From assembly GCA_902618555.1 (NCBI GenBank), contig CACNAY010000003.1, positions 1-57,564 of the forward strand: a stretch of DNA of 57,564 nt, given 5' to 3'. Below are positions 39,841 to 50,141 of this stretch, piece by piece. The translations under genes and the position numbers were made by a program. This DNA is from an uncultured Pelagibacteraceae bacterium. GTDB taxonomy: Bacteria; Pseudomonadota; Alphaproteobacteria; Pelagibacterales; Pelagibacteraceae. The notes under the pieces are model-generated. The model searched no databases. It had not been told where the DNA came from and worked only from the letters and a program-made list of their open reading frames with translations. Numbering within the stretch: position 1 is the first letter of the stretch; each line of letters opens with the position of its first letter.

Positions 39841-40721
39841 TAGTAATGAACCTTTCTCTCTATATATTTAAATTGAATGACGGTTAAAATTCCGACTAAA
39901 ACTAGTAGGATTACGGATTGAGCTGCACTTGATCCTAGATCTTGGCTCACAAACCCATCAGAGAATACTTTATACACTAGTATAGTGGTCGATTGTTCAG
40001 GTCCGCCTGAAGTGATTGTATGTATTACTCCGAAAGTATCAAAGAAAGCATAGACAATATTTACTACTAATAAAAAGAATGTAATGGGCGAGAGTAGAGG
40101 AATTACAATCGTTCCAAACCGTTTCCAAAAACTAGCTCCATCTATTGCTGCCGCTTCAATGATTGATTTTGGAATAGCTTGTAGTCCTGCTAAAAAAAAT
40201 AAAAAGTTATAACTTATTCTTCCCCAGGATGAAGCTAAAATAACTAAAAACATCGCTTGATCACCTTTTAAAGTATGGTTCCACTCATAACCTAAAGCTT
40301 TAAGATAATAAGAAGCTAACCCAATGTTTCCATTGAACATAAATAACCATAGAACACCTGCAATTGCTGGTGCAATAGCGTAAGGCCAAATTAATAACGT
40401 CTGATAAACTCCAGCTCCTTTTATTAATCGATCGGCTAACGCGGCTAAATATAAACCTAAAGCCATTGATGAAACTGATACTGCTGTTGAAAAAATTACT
40501 GTCGTTTTAAAACTTGCTAAATAATAAGGGTCAGATAATAAAAATCTAAAATTATCTAAGCCAACATATTCTGTTTTTAATCCGAAAGGATCTGGTAAAA
40601 ATAAAGAATTCCAAATCGCTTGGCCTGAAGGATAAAAAAAGAATACAAAAGAAATCAGTAGTTGAGGTGCAACTAGTAGTGCTGGTAACCACCAGCCTTT
40701 AAAAAAAACTCTTTTTTCCAT
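39840..40721 (-). CDS. ugpA: Glycerol-3-phosphate ABC transporter permease UgpA
   Basis: MalF-type permease, EAAAIDGASFWKRFGTIVIPLLSP EAA loop. Confidence 0.9.
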   Translation of the reverse strand: MEKRVFFKGWWLPALLVAPQLLISFVFFFYPSGQAIWNSLFLPDPFGLKTEYVGLDNFRFLLSDPYYLASFKTTVIFSTAVSVSSMALGLYLAALADRLIKGAGVYQTLLIWPYAIAPAIAGVLWLFMFNGNIGLASYYLKALGYEWNHTLKGDQAMFLVILASSWGRISYNFLFFLAGLQAIPKSIIEAAAIDGASFWKRFGTIVIPLLSPITFFLLVVNIVYAFFDTFGVIHTITSGGPEQSTTILVYKVFSDGFVSQDLGSSAAQSVILLVLVGILTVIQFKYIERKVHY

Positions 40722-40736
40722 TTGATCTTAAGAATG

Positions 40737-40762
40737 TTACTAGGGGCTTACGCCCCTAGTAA
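40737..40762 (-). terminator. Hairpin between ugpB and ugpA (attenuator/mRNA stabiliser)
   Basis: TTACTAGGGGC-ttac-GCCCCTAGTAA, 11-bp perfect stem. Confidence 0.75.
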
Positions 40763-40773
40763 ATTAAATTGAT

Positions 40774-42087
40774 TTATTTATTTGCTCTTTCAAATCTTCT
40801 TAAAAGAACGTTACCTCTTTTTACAGCGCTGTCTAAAGCTACTTGAGCAGTTTTTTTACCGCTGTAAACTCCTTCCATCTCTTCATCAATAATACCTCTT
40901 ATCTGATCAAAAGATCCAAGACGTAAGCCTTTAGAGTTTTGAGTAACTTTATTTCTCATCATCTGTATTCCAGCTAAATCAGTTCCAGGATTTGCTTTGT
41001 AGAAACCTGAACTTTTAGTTTTTTTAGCGGCAGCAGTTGTTACACCTAAGTAACCCGTATCTTGGTGCCACTTAGCTTGAATATCAGTTTTAGATAAGAA
41101 AGCTAAGAACGCAGCTGTTGCTTTGTTCTCTTCTTTAGATTTTCCAGATAATGCCCATAAAGATGAACCACCAATAATTGTGTTTTGAGGTGCTTCAGTT
41201 GCTCCATAGTAAGGTAAATGTCTAATACCAAATTCGAATTTTGCTTCTTTTTTAATACCAGCATAACCAGCAGAAGACTCTGTCATTAACATACATTCAC
41301 CGGCTCTAAAATTTTTACCAGCTTCATTTCTTCTACCCATATATTTAAATTTACCTTCTTGCGCCCACTTACCTAAAGTTTGAATGTGCTTAATGTGAAC
41401 TGGGCTGTTAAATGCCAACTCAGTATCTAAACCAGCAAATCCATTAGCTTTAGTTGCGAACGGTATATTGTGATACGCTGAAAAGTTTTCTAAGTGTACC
41501 CATGAGTGCCAGCAAGTACAGAAAGGCATATCAATACCTTTTGCTTTTGCAGCATCAAGTGCATTTCCAACTCTCTTCCAAGTACTTAGGTCCATTTCTG
41601 GATCAAGACCTGCTTTTTTCATCAGATCTTTATTTACCCAAAGAACAGGCGTTGATGAGTTATATGGCATAGATAGCATTTTGCCATCTGTTGTAGTGTA
41701 GTAACCACTTACCGCTGAAACAAATCCTTTTGGATTAAAACTTTGACCAGCATCTTTCATAAGTTGGTACATAGGAACATAAGCTCCTTTGGCTGCCATC
41801 AAACTGGCAGTACCTACTTCAAATACCATAAGTATATTTGGATGTTGTCCGGCTCTAAATGCAGCTATTCCTGCGTTAAGAGTTTCCGAATAATTTCCTT
41901 TTCTAGTATGAACAACCGTGTATTTGTTTTGGCTAGCATTGAACTTGTTTACTTGCTCATCAAGTAATTCACCAAGTCTACCACCAAAAGCATGCCACCA
42001 TTGTATCTCTACTTTTGCTTGAACTGTTGTACCCGCAAACATTACGAATAGAGCAATTGAAGCAATTATTGCTTTTAAATGTTTCAT
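40774..42087 (-). CDS. ugpB: Glycerol-3-phosphate ABC transporter substrate-binding protein
   Basis: Signal peptide MKHLKAIIASIALFVMFAGTTVQA; VEIQWWHAFGGRLGELLDEQVNKFN. Start placed at 42087 with GGGGGA SD upstream. Confidence 0.92.
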   Translation of the reverse strand: MKHLKAIIASIALFVMFAGTTVQAKVEIQWWHAFGGRLGELLDEQVNKFNASQNKYTVVHTRKGNYSETLNAGIAAFRAGQHPNILMVFEVGTASLMAAKGAYVPMYQLMKDAGQSFNPKGFVSAVSGYYTTTDGKMLSMPYNSSTPVLWVNKDLMKKAGLDPEMDLSTWKRVGNALDAAKAKGIDMPFCTCWHSWVHLENFSAYHNIPFATKANGFAGLDTELAFNSPVHIKHIQTLGKWAQEGKFKYMGRRNEAGKNFRAGECMLMTESSAGYAGIKKEAKFEFGIRHLPYYGATEAPQNTIIGGSSLWALSGKSKEENKATAAFLAFLSKTDIQAKWHQDTGYLGVTTAAAKKTKSSGFYKANPGTDLAGIQMMRNKVTQNSKGLRLGSFDQIRGIIDEEMEGVYSGKKTAQVALDSAVKRGNVLLRRFERANK

Positions 42088-42185
42088 TTTTAATGTCCCC
42101 CGTTTTTTCTTTAAAAAGAAAAAAGCTAGCACAATTTATAAATAAAGAGGAGTCGGTTAAAAAAAATTAATTTCTACCTGAGGTT

Positions 42186-42530
42186 TTATTTAACTTTACC
42201 AAAAGTGTTTAAAATAATTACTCCAGAGATAATTAATATTAAACCCAGAATTCCATAAAGATTAGGAGTTTGATTGTATTTAAATATTCCAAATAATGTA
42301 ACTGCAGTTATCGTTAATGCTCCGTAAGTCGCATAAGTAAATCCAACAGGTATTATATTCATTGCTCTAGATAAACAAAAAATACAAACAACAATACTTA
42401 TGATACAAAAAATTGTTGGGGCGAGCTTGGTAAAACTTTCAGTAGTTTTTAAAAATCCGTTTGAAGCTATGCCTGTTATAACTGCAAGAATTAAATAAAT
42501 ATATCCAGAGAATAAACTTATATTTTTCAT
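42186..42530 (-). CDS. Small multidrug resistance (EmrE)-like membrane protein
   Basis: 114 aa, four TM helices, SMR-like arrangement. Confidence 0.7.
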   Translation of the reverse strand: MKNISLFSGYIYLILAVITGIASNGFLKTTESFTKLAPTIFCIISIVVCIFCLSRAMNIIPVGFTYATYGALTITAVTLFGIFKYNQTPNLYGILGLILIISGVIILNTFGKVK

Positions 42531-43471
42531 TATATTTTTGCGAACTGGCCTCCGTCTTTATATCTCCACAACCATTTTTTCATTTCCTCTTCAACATCTG
42601 CTGACTTTAAGTTTAAATCATTTAAGGTAAAATGATTATTTGAAACTACATTATCAGCCTCAGATAAAATCTCACATTGATCTCTCGTTAAAAGAGGTGG
42701 AAAAGGTAATAAATCAGTAATGCTACTTTGAATTTTAGCTATCGGCATTGGCATCTCAACAACAAATTTTTTTTTATTTATTGTCGATAAAATTGATTTG
42801 ACCATATCACCAAAGCTAATAATTTTTGGGCCACCTATTTCATAAATCTTTCCTTCATTGTCTTTTATTTGAATAGATTTAACAATCGCATCAACAACGT
42901 CGGTAACAATAATTGGTTGAAATTTATAGTTAAGTCCAACTATTGGAATTATAGGGAGAATACTTAATTTGGAAAAAAGATTAGTGAAATTATCTTCAGG
43001 GCCGCAAACTACGCTAGGTCTAATTATTACTGTTTTATTAAAATTTTTTAATGCATTTATTTCACCTAAATATTTTGACTTTTGGTAGAGAGATTTTGAA
43101 TTTTCATTAGCTCCAATTGCACTCACATGAATAAATTTTTTAACATCGCTATCATTACAAATTTTCGCAACCGCTTCAGGAATCTTAGAATGAATATTAT
43201 AAAATTTTTGTTTGCGTGTTTCAAAAAGAATACCGATTAAGTTTATTACAACATCTGAGTTTTTAATTGCTTCTTTTAATTTCGAAAAATTATTTGGGTT
43301 CCATTCTAAAAATTCAACTGCTCCCGGCGTAGATTGCGTCTTCAAATACCCTTTTTGAAAGGGTTTTCTTGTAGTTATGATACATCTATAGTTTTTCTTG
43401 GTCAAATTTCGAACAAGATATCTCCCTATAAAACCCCCGCCACCTAAAATTGTGCAAATTTGATTTTTCAT
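42530..43471 (-). CDS. NDUFA9-like NAD(P)-binding epimerase-family protein
   Basis: CTILGGGGFIGRYLVRNL, VINLIGILFE, FIHVSAIGAN, VIIRPSVVCGPEDNF. Confidence 0.88.
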   Translation of the reverse strand: MKNQICTILGGGGFIGRYLVRNLTKKNYRCIITTRKPFQKGYLKTQSTPGAVEFLEWNPNNFSKLKEAIKNSDVVINLIGILFETRKQKFYNIHSKIPEAVAKICNDSDVKKFIHVSAIGANENSKSLYQKSKYLGEINALKNFNKTVIIRPSVVCGPEDNFTNLFSKLSILPIIPIVGLNYKFQPIIVTDVVDAIVKSIQIKDNEGKIYEIGGPKIISFGDMVKSILSTINKKKFVVEMPMPIAKIQSSITDLLPFPPLLTRDQCEILSEADNVVSNNHFTLNDLNLKSADVEEEMKKWLWRYKDGGQFAKI

Positions 43472-43488
43472 GGTATTTAAACTTATAT

Positions 43489-44112
43489 ATGAAAATAACT
43501 AAGATTAAAGAGGACATAACTACAGAAATAGCAAATTCATTCAAAACGAGTATAGCCATAGATACTGAAGCTACAGGTTTGCAAATACCTGAAAGAGATA
43601 AGTTAAGTTTAATACAAATTTGCGATGAGAAAGGAAATGTTTTTATTATTCAGCCAAACAAAAATAATTATAAAGCTCCTAATTTAGTTTCTGTTTTAGA
43701 AAATGATAAAATTCTTAAAATAGGTCATTTTTTAAGATTCGATAAAAATGCGCTAGAGTTTTTTTTGAAATGTAAAATTAAAAATATTTTTGATACGAAA
43801 ATTGCCTCCCGTATTGTAAGGACATATACAGATGCTCATGGATTAAAGAATTTGGTTCAAGAATTTTGTAACAAGTCTTTAGATAAAAGACATGGTAGTA
43901 GTGATTGGAATAAAGATTTGAATGAATTATCTGAAAAACAATTAGAGTATGCGGCAAATGACGTTATCTATCTTCACAAAATTAAAACGGAATTAGAAAA
44001 AATGTTACTACGAGAAAAAAGAATAGATGTTTTTAATAAATGTCTAGCTTTTTTAGATACTAGAGTTGAGCTTGATCAAAAAGGATTTAAGGAAGATATT
44101 TTTGAACATTAA
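43489..44112 (+). CDS. rnd: Ribonuclease D family 3'-5' exonuclease
   Basis: AIDTEATGLQ, KIGHFLRFD, DTKIASRIV, YAANDVIYLHKI. Start placed at MKITKIKED (43489). Confidence 0.9.
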   Translation: MKITKIKEDITTEIANSFKTSIAIDTEATGLQIPERDKLSLIQICDEKGNVFIIQPNKNNYKAPNLVSVLENDKILKIGHFLRFDKNALEFFLKCKIKNIFDTKIASRIVRTYTDAHGLKNLVQEFCNKSLDKRHGSSDWNKDLNELSEKQLEYAANDVIYLHKIKTELEKMLLREKRIDVFNKCLAFLDTRVELDQKGFKEDIFEH

Positions 44113-45086
44113 TGAACAAAACTAATTATATAACTTTAGCAAAAAAGGCTTCGAACATTCAGATAAATGAATTAAAAAAAATTAAAAAAGTTTTTAACAA
44201 GTCTTTTATTAAAGCAGTTGATCTCATTTTAAATTGTAAAGGAAAAGTTATCTTTGCTGGTATTGGAAAATCAGGTTTAGTTGCAAGAAAAATTTCAGCA
44301 ACCTTCTCAAGCATAGGAATTCCAAGTTTTTTTTGTGATCCAGCACAAGCATTACATGGAGATATGGGTCAAATTGAAAAGAAAGATATTTTGATCATTT
44401 TTTCTTACTCTGGAAATACTTCTGAACTTAACAATATGCTTAAATATGCAAATAGATACAGAATTAGAATAATTGGAGTAGCATCAAGACCAGATAGTAT
44501 CCTTTTAAAAGCGAGTGATATAAAGTTAATTCTTCCTAAAGTGAAAGAATCTGACTTAACAGGAATGGTGCCAACATCGAGTACGACCTTAACACTTCTT
44601 TTAGGCGATTGTTTGGCCACAACAATAATGCACCAAAGAAAATTTTCTAAAGAAAAATTTAAAATTTATCATCCTGGAGGAAATATTGGAAACTCGTTGT
44701 TACTTGCAAAGGATATTATGATTGAAGGTAAAAGAATGCCAGTTATAAGTCATAAAGGAAGTTTTAAAGAAGCTTTAAGAATCATGAATCAAAAAAAACT
44801 TGGTATAGTTGTAATCTTGAAAAAAAAATTCATAGAAGGCCTTGTAACTGATGGAGATCTTAGAAGAGAATTAAAAAATTTTTCTAAAAATAAAAATCTT
44901 GATAAATTCATGACAAAAAATCCTTTGGTAGTTAATGAAAATATGCCTGCTTCAAAAGCTTTAGCTATTATGAATGAAAAAAAAATAACAAGTTTGTTAA
45001 TTGTATCAGATAAGGATTATAAAAAAACAAACAAAGTACTAAAGGGAATAATTCATATTCATTTTTTATTACAAAGAGGTATTTAA
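44112..45086 (+). CDS. kdsD: Arabinose-5-phosphate isomerase (KpsF/GutQ family)
   Basis: SIS domain GIGKSGLVARKISATFSSIG and two CBS domains. Confidence 0.93.
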   Translation: MNKTNYITLAKKASNIQINELKKIKKVFNKSFIKAVDLILNCKGKVIFAGIGKSGLVARKISATFSSIGIPSFFCDPAQALHGDMGQIEKKDILIIFSYSGNTSELNNMLKYANRYRIRIIGVASRPDSILLKASDIKLILPKVKESDLTGMVPTSSTTLTLLLGDCLATTIMHQRKFSKEKFKIYHPGGNIGNSLLLAKDIMIEGKRMPVISHKGSFKEALRIMNQKKLGIVVILKKKFIEGLVTDGDLRRELKNFSKNKNLDKFMTKNPLVVNENMPASKALAIMNEKKITSLLIVSDKDYKKTNKVLKGIIHIHFLLQRGI

Positions 45087-45688
45087 TGATCGAAAGAAAG
45101 AAAAAAATAAAAATAATTCAAATTACTTTATTGGTTATAGGGTTATTAATTATCTTTTTTACTTACATTAAAAATGAGAATAGTTTGGATACTAAAATTA
45201 TTATCTCAGATTCACAAAAAAAAATTAAACAACAAATGGAGAGTCAATCAGATAAAGATATTTTTTATAATATTGAGTATTCAGGTTTAGATTTAGCTGG
45301 AAACAGATATATTCTTAAAGCTGAAGAAGCAACAACAGATAAATTAGATCAAGATACAGTGAACATGAAATTCACAACGGCTAGATTTTTTTTCAAAGAC
45401 GGTACTCTTTTATATGTAAAATCTGAAACGGGGGTTTATAATAATAAGACTCTTGATATGGTCTTCTATGGAAATGTGGAAGCTAAATATGAGTTAACTA
45501 AATTATATGCAGACAGAGCTGAATATTCAAATTCGGAGAGTTTTTTGACTATTACAAAAAATGTTGTAGTAGAAGATACAAGAGGAAGAATGATAGCAGA
45601 TAAACTTTTTTTTGACATAAAAAAACAAACACTTAAAATTGCAGCTTTTAAAGACAATAAAATTAATGCTAATATAAATTTAAAATGA
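45086..45688 (+). CDS. lptC: LPS export periplasmic protein LptC-like
   Basis: N-terminal TM anchor, beta-rich repeats typical of LptC/LptA, between kdsD and lptB. Confidence 0.8.
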   Translation: MIERKKKIKIIQITLLVIGLLIIFFTYIKNENSLDTKIIISDSQKKIKQQMESQSDKDIFYNIEYSGLDLAGNRYILKAEEATTDKLDQDTVNMKFTTARFFFKDGTLLYVKSETGVYNNKTLDMVFYGNVEAKYELTKLYADRAEYSNSESFLTITKNVVVEDTRGRMIADKLFFDIKKQTLKIAAFKDNKINANINLK

Positions 45689-46440
45689 AAAAAGGCTTTA
45701 GGATTTTAAAATTCAAAAAAGATAAACCTATTTTTGAGGTAAAAGATATCAGTAAATCTTATGATGGAAGACCAATACTAAAAAAACTTTCATTAAAAGT
45801 TTTCCCAGGAGAGTGCGTTGGAATATTAGGACCTAATGGTTGCGGAAAAACTACTCTATTCTCCCTATGCATTGGAGAACAAAATGTAGATGGGGGTAAA
45901 ATATTTTTGAACGATAAATCAATCGAACAAATTCCTATTCACCTGAGATCAATGGAGGGATTAGGATATCTTCCTCAACAAAGAAGTGTATTTAATATGT
46001 CTGTTTACGATAACATCTTAGGAATTGCACAAATATCTATTAAGGGGATTGAAAATCAAAAAGCAATTACAGAAAAACTTTTAGATGAATTTAATTTACA
46101 ACATTTGAGATCATTAAATGCTTCGGTTTTATCAGGTGGTGAGATTAGAAGGTTAATGATGGCCAGAGTAATGATTAATAAACCAAAAATTGTCCTGCTA
46201 GACGAACCACTTGCTGCTTTGGATCCAATAGTGGTACAAGATATTCAAAAGTATATTATGAGGATACAATCGACGGGTACTTCAGTTCTTATTACAGATC
46301 ATAATGTAAAGAATTTGTTTGATATTACCGACAGAAGCTATGTTCTTGGGGAACAAACAGTAATTGCAGAGGGAACATCAAGAGAGTTACTTAAATCAAC
46401 AAAAGCTATTGAACATTATTTTGGCTCTCAGTTTGATTAA
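45685..46440 (+). CDS. lptB: LPS export ABC transporter ATP-binding protein
   Basis: GPNGCGKTTLFSLCIGE, LPQQRSVFNMSV, LSGGEIRRLMMARVM. Confidence 0.95.
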   Translation: MKKGFRILKFKKDKPIFEVKDISKSYDGRPILKKLSLKVFPGECVGILGPNGCGKTTLFSLCIGEQNVDGGKIFLNDKSIEQIPIHLRSMEGLGYLPQQRSVFNMSVYDNILGIAQISIKGIENQKAITEKLLDEFNLQHLRSLNASVLSGGEIRRLMMARVMINKPKIVLLDEPLAALDPIVVQDIQKYIMRIQSTGTSVLITDHNVKNLFDITDRSYVLGEQTVIAEGTSRELLKSTKAIEHYFGSQFD

Positions 46441-46445
46441 AATTA

Positions 46446-47792
46446 ATGCACTCTAAAAGCTTTAACCTTTCAATAACAAATAAGATTTCACCATTTAAAA
46501 AAAATATCAAAGTTGACCCTGATAAATCTATTTCAATAAGGAGTTTTTTAATAAGTTCAATAAGCGAAAATATTTCTACTATTAAAAATGCATTGGAGTC
46601 TGATGATGTTTTTTCCGCTATTGAATGTTTAAAAAAGCTAGGAGTAAAAATAGTTAAAAAAAGAAAGGGAGATTATTTGATTTACGGCAAGGGTATTGGT
46701 TCTCTATATTCAAAAAAAAATTTGGAACTTAATTTTGGTAACTCTGGTACATTAGCTAGACTTTTAATTGGGGTTTTGTCGACCACACCAAACATTGAGT
46801 TAAAAATTAAAGGTGATCATTCTTTGAATAAAAGAAATATGAAAAAATTGATTTTTTTGATGTCTAAATTTGGTGCAACTTTTTTACCAAAAAATAAATA
46901 TAACTTTCCACTAAAAATTATATCTAGTGAAATGCCAATTGGAATAAATTATGAGGCAGATGTTTCTGCGCAACTTAAGAGTGCTGTTATTTTTGCTGGT
47001 TTAAATTCATTTGGCAATACAAAGATAACAGAATCACAAAAAAGCAGAAATCACACTGAAAATATGCTACGAGATAATACGAAAGCAATACAGGTAAAAG
47101 AGGGTAATTCAAACTTTATTGAAGTCTTTGGTAAAAAAAATCTTAAAAAATTAAATATAAATATTCCTGGTGATCCTTCATCTGCTGCATTCTTTACTGC
47201 CCTTACCTTATTAAATAAAAATTCAGCCATTAAAATAAAAAGTGTTTGTTTGAACAAGACTAGGATTGGTTTTTATCATCTATTAAAGAAACATGGTGCA
47301 AAAATAAAGTTTAAAAATTTACATACTAAAAATAACGAGATGAGGGGAGATATCTTTGTTCAAAGTAGTAATTTAAAGCCAGTTAATGCATCAAAAAATT
47401 ATTATGTTAATTCTACAGATGAGTACCCAATTTTATTTGTAATTGCTGCGCTAACTAAAGGAACTTCCAAGTTCTATGGCATCGGAGACCTAGCTAACAA
47501 AGAGAGTAATAGAATTAAAGAAATGCAAAAAATATTGAAACAAATAGGAATTAAAAGTGTATCAACAAAAAATAATATTAAAATTTATGGAGAAGAGAAA
47601 ATTAGACAAAATAAAAAGCAAATAAAAGTTAAAAAATTAGGAGACCACCGGATATGTATGTCTTCTTTTGTTCTAGCATCCCTAACAGGGATAAATGCAA
47701 AAATAAAAAATTTTGAAACTGTAAATACTTCATGTCCATCTTTTTTAAAAATAATGAAACAATTAGGAGCTGATTTTGAAATTCAAAAATAA
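46446..47792 (+). CDS. aroA: 3-phosphoshikimate 1-carboxyvinyltransferase
   Basis: DKSISIRSFLISS, NSGTLARLLIGVLS, GDPSSAAFF, GDHRICMSSFVL. Confidence 0.95.
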   Translation: MHSKSFNLSITNKISPFKKNIKVDPDKSISIRSFLISSISENISTIKNALESDDVFSAIECLKKLGVKIVKKRKGDYLIYGKGIGSLYSKKNLELNFGNSGTLARLLIGVLSTTPNIELKIKGDHSLNKRNMKKLIFLMSKFGATFLPKNKYNFPLKIISSEMPIGINYEADVSAQLKSAVIFAGLNSFGNTKITESQKSRNHTENMLRDNTKAIQVKEGNSNFIEVFGKKNLKKLNINIPGDPSSAAFFTALTLLNKNSAIKIKSVCLNKTRIGFYHLLKKHGAKIKFKNLHTKNNEMRGDIFVQSSNLKPVNASKNYYVNSTDEYPILFVIAALTKGTSKFYGIGDLANKESNRIKEMQKILKQIGIKSVSTKNNIKIYGEEKIRQNKKQIKVKKLGDHRICMSSFVLASLTGINAKIKNFETVNTSCPSFLKIMKQLGADFEIQK

Positions 47793-48441
47793 TTATCTAC
47801 AAATTTCATGTGACGGGGGAGCAGCAACTGGAAAATCTACGGGCGCAAAAATGATAGCAAAAAAATACAATTTAAAATTTTTATCTTCTGGACTTCTTTA
47901 TAGATATGCGAGTTATCTAATTCTTAAATTTAAGCCAAATAATAAAATTGCTTTTCTTAAAAAGAAATTCAGAACACTAAGTTATAGTAAAGTCAATAAA
48001 ATCAATTTAAACCATCCTAAAATATCAGAGCTCAGCGCAAATATTGCAAAAATAAATAAAGTAAGACAAATTTTAAAAAAATATCAATTAGAGTTTTCTA
48101 ATAAATTTAAAAACTGCTGCATTGAAGGTAGAGATATTTCTACAAAAATTTTGCCAAATTCTGATATAAAATTTTTTTTTAAATGTAATTTAAATATTGC
48201 TGCTAGGAGAAGATTTATTGAACTTAAAAAATATAATCCAAACATAAAATTCAAAGATGTTAAAAAAGCGCTAAGAATAAGAAATTTTTCCGATATGAAT
48301 AGAAAAAACTCCCCTTTACTTAAACATAGAGATTCGATAGAAATCGACACCGGAAAATTGAATAAACAAGCGATGTTAAATAAAATGACAAAATATGTAG
48401 AAAAAATAAGAAAAAAGAAATGGCTAGAGAACAAGAGTTAA
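47776..48441 (+). CDS. cmk: Cytidylate kinase
   Basis: ISCDGGAATGKSTGAKMIA, SSGLLYRYASY, EGRDISTKI; aroA-cmk-rpsA order. Confidence 0.93.
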   Translation: MKFKNNYLQISCDGGAATGKSTGAKMIAKKYNLKFLSSGLLYRYASYLILKFKPNNKIAFLKKKFRTLSYSKVNKINLNHPKISELSANIAKINKVRQILKKYQLEFSNKFKNCCIEGRDISTKILPNSDIKFFFKCNLNIAARRRFIELKKYNPNIKFKDVKKALRIRNFSDMNRKNSPLLKHRDSIEIDTGKLNKQAMLNKMTKYVEKIRKKKWLENKS

Positions 48442-50141
48442 AAAACGAAAATCCACTACAAAAAGAATTCCAAAATCTTTTAGAAAAAGACTTTAAAGAC
48501 AGAAAGCTTAAAGAAAACGAAATAATCAAAGCTACAGTAACAGAAATAACAAAAAATTTTGTTGTGGTTGACTGCAAGGCTAAAATGGAAGGTATGATAC
48601 CTGTTGAAGAATTTAAGAATGATGACGAATTCACTAAATTGAAAGTTGGATCTCAAATAGATGTTTACCTAGAGAGAATAGAAAGTTTTAAAGGTGAAAT
48701 TATTATTTCAAGAGATAAAGCGAGAAAAATGAAGGCATGGAAAAAAATGGAAAAAGTGTTTGAGACACAGGAGGAAATGACAGGTTACATAACAAGCAAA
48801 ATTAAAGGTGGATTTATTGCTACAGTGGAAGGTTTACCTTGTTTTATGCCCTCATCTCAGATTGATGTAAGGCCTTTAAAAAAAGTTGACCATTTAATGA
48901 ATACTCCTGTAAAAGTTATTGCGACAAGAATTGACAAGAGTAGAGGCAATGTTTGTGTTTCTAGAAGAGCTGTTTTAGAAAAAAGCAAAAACGCCGAGAT
49001 CACAGAAGCTTTAAAAAATATTAAAGTTGACGATATTATTGAAGATGCAATTGTTAAAGCAACTACAGATTGGGGAATATTTTTAGATATTAATGGAATT
49101 GATGCTTTACTCCACGTTTCAGATTTAAGCCATGGCCGAGTAAAAAAACCTTCCGACCTTGTTACTATTGGGCAAAAAATAAAAGTTAAAATTACTAAAA
49201 TTGACGAGAAAACAAATCGTGTGTCTGCATCTATAAAAGCTTTAACTGAAGATCCATATGAAAATATTGAGAAAAAATATAAGGTCGGTGAAGTGTATGA
49301 AGGTATAGTTACAAAAATAATGGATTACGGTTGTTTTGTTAAAATTGAAGATGGAATAGAAGGTTTAATTCATAATTCAGAATTAGATTGGACAAACAGG
49401 AACGTAAAACCAAGTAAAATTTTATCAGTCTCGCAAAAAATTAAATTCAAAATAGTAAATATAGATAAAGAAACAAAAAGAATTTCACTCTCTTATAAAG
49501 CTATATTAGAAAATCCATGGAATAAAATTAAAGATAAAATAGGCCAAGAAGTAAAGATTAAAGTAAATAATGTTACCGATAAAGCTATATTTGGTGAACT
49601 TGAAGATTACGGTTTGTCAGGAATGCTACACTACAAGGAAATATCTTATAATGAAAATATTGATGACCTTAAAAAATTTAAAAAAAATGATAGCATAAAA
49701 GTAAAAATTTTAGAAATTAAAGATGATAAGATAAGATTTTCTAAAAGAGCATTAGACAAGGACCCCCTAGACTTTTTTAAAGATAATAAGAAAAAAGTTG
49801 GAGATATAATTACTACTAGAATACATGAAGTTTTAAAAACTGGTGTTAAAGTTGCTATTGATAAAGATAAAAAATTGATTGTCACAATCAGAAAAGCAGA
49901 TCTAGCAAAAGAGTCGGCCGATCAAAGACCTGAAGTTTTTTCTCCTGGAAACGTGCTAGACGCAAAAATTACAGAGCTTGATCTTAAACTAAGAAGAATA
50001 AAATTAAGTGTGAAAGCGGCGCAGATAGATGAAGAAAAATCTTTAATTGCTAAGTTTGGAGAAGGTGCTACTAAGTCTGGAGCAACTTTGAAAGGTATTT
50101 TTGAAAAAGCAATAGGAAAAAAAGCAAAAAAAGAAAAGTAA
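48420..50141 (+). CDS. rpsA: 30S ribosomal protein S1
   Basis: 573 aa with repeated S1 domains (GFIATVEGLPCFMPSSQ; WGIFLDINGIDALLHVSDLS; YGCFVKIEDGIEGLIHNSEL). Confidence 0.98.
   Translation: MAREQELKNENPLQKEFQNLLEKDFKDRKLKENEIIKATVTEITKNFVVVDCKAKMEGMIPVEEFKNDDEFTKLKVGSQIDVYLERIESFKGEIIISRDKARKMKAWKKMEKVFETQEEMTGYITSKIKGGFIATVEGLPCFMPSSQIDVRPLKKVDHLMNTPVKVIATRIDKSRGNVCVSRRAVLEKSKNAEITEALKNIKVDDIIEDAIVKATTDWGIFLDINGIDALLHVSDLSHGRVKKPSDLVTIGQKIKVKITKIDEKTNRVSASIKALTEDPYENIEKKYKVGEVYEGIVTKIMDYGCFVKIEDGIEGLIHNSELDWTNRNVKPSKILSVSQKIKFKIVNIDKETKRISLSYKAILENPWNKIKDKIGQEVKIKVNNVTDKAIFGELEDYGLSGMLHYKEISYNENIDDLKKFKKNDSIKVKILEIKDDKIRFSKRALDKDPLDFFKDNKKKVGDIITTRIHEVLKTGVKVAIDKDKKLIVTIRKADLAKESADQRPEVFSPGNVLDAKITELDLKLRRIKLSVKAAQIDEEKSLIAKFGEGATKSGATLKGIFEKAIGKKAKKEK

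Noticed and set aside
42103-42124. TTTTTTCTTT/AAAGAAAAAA inverted repeat in the ugpB leader
   Set aside because: A/T homopolymer-like complementarity is expected by chance in this composition; no supporting context.
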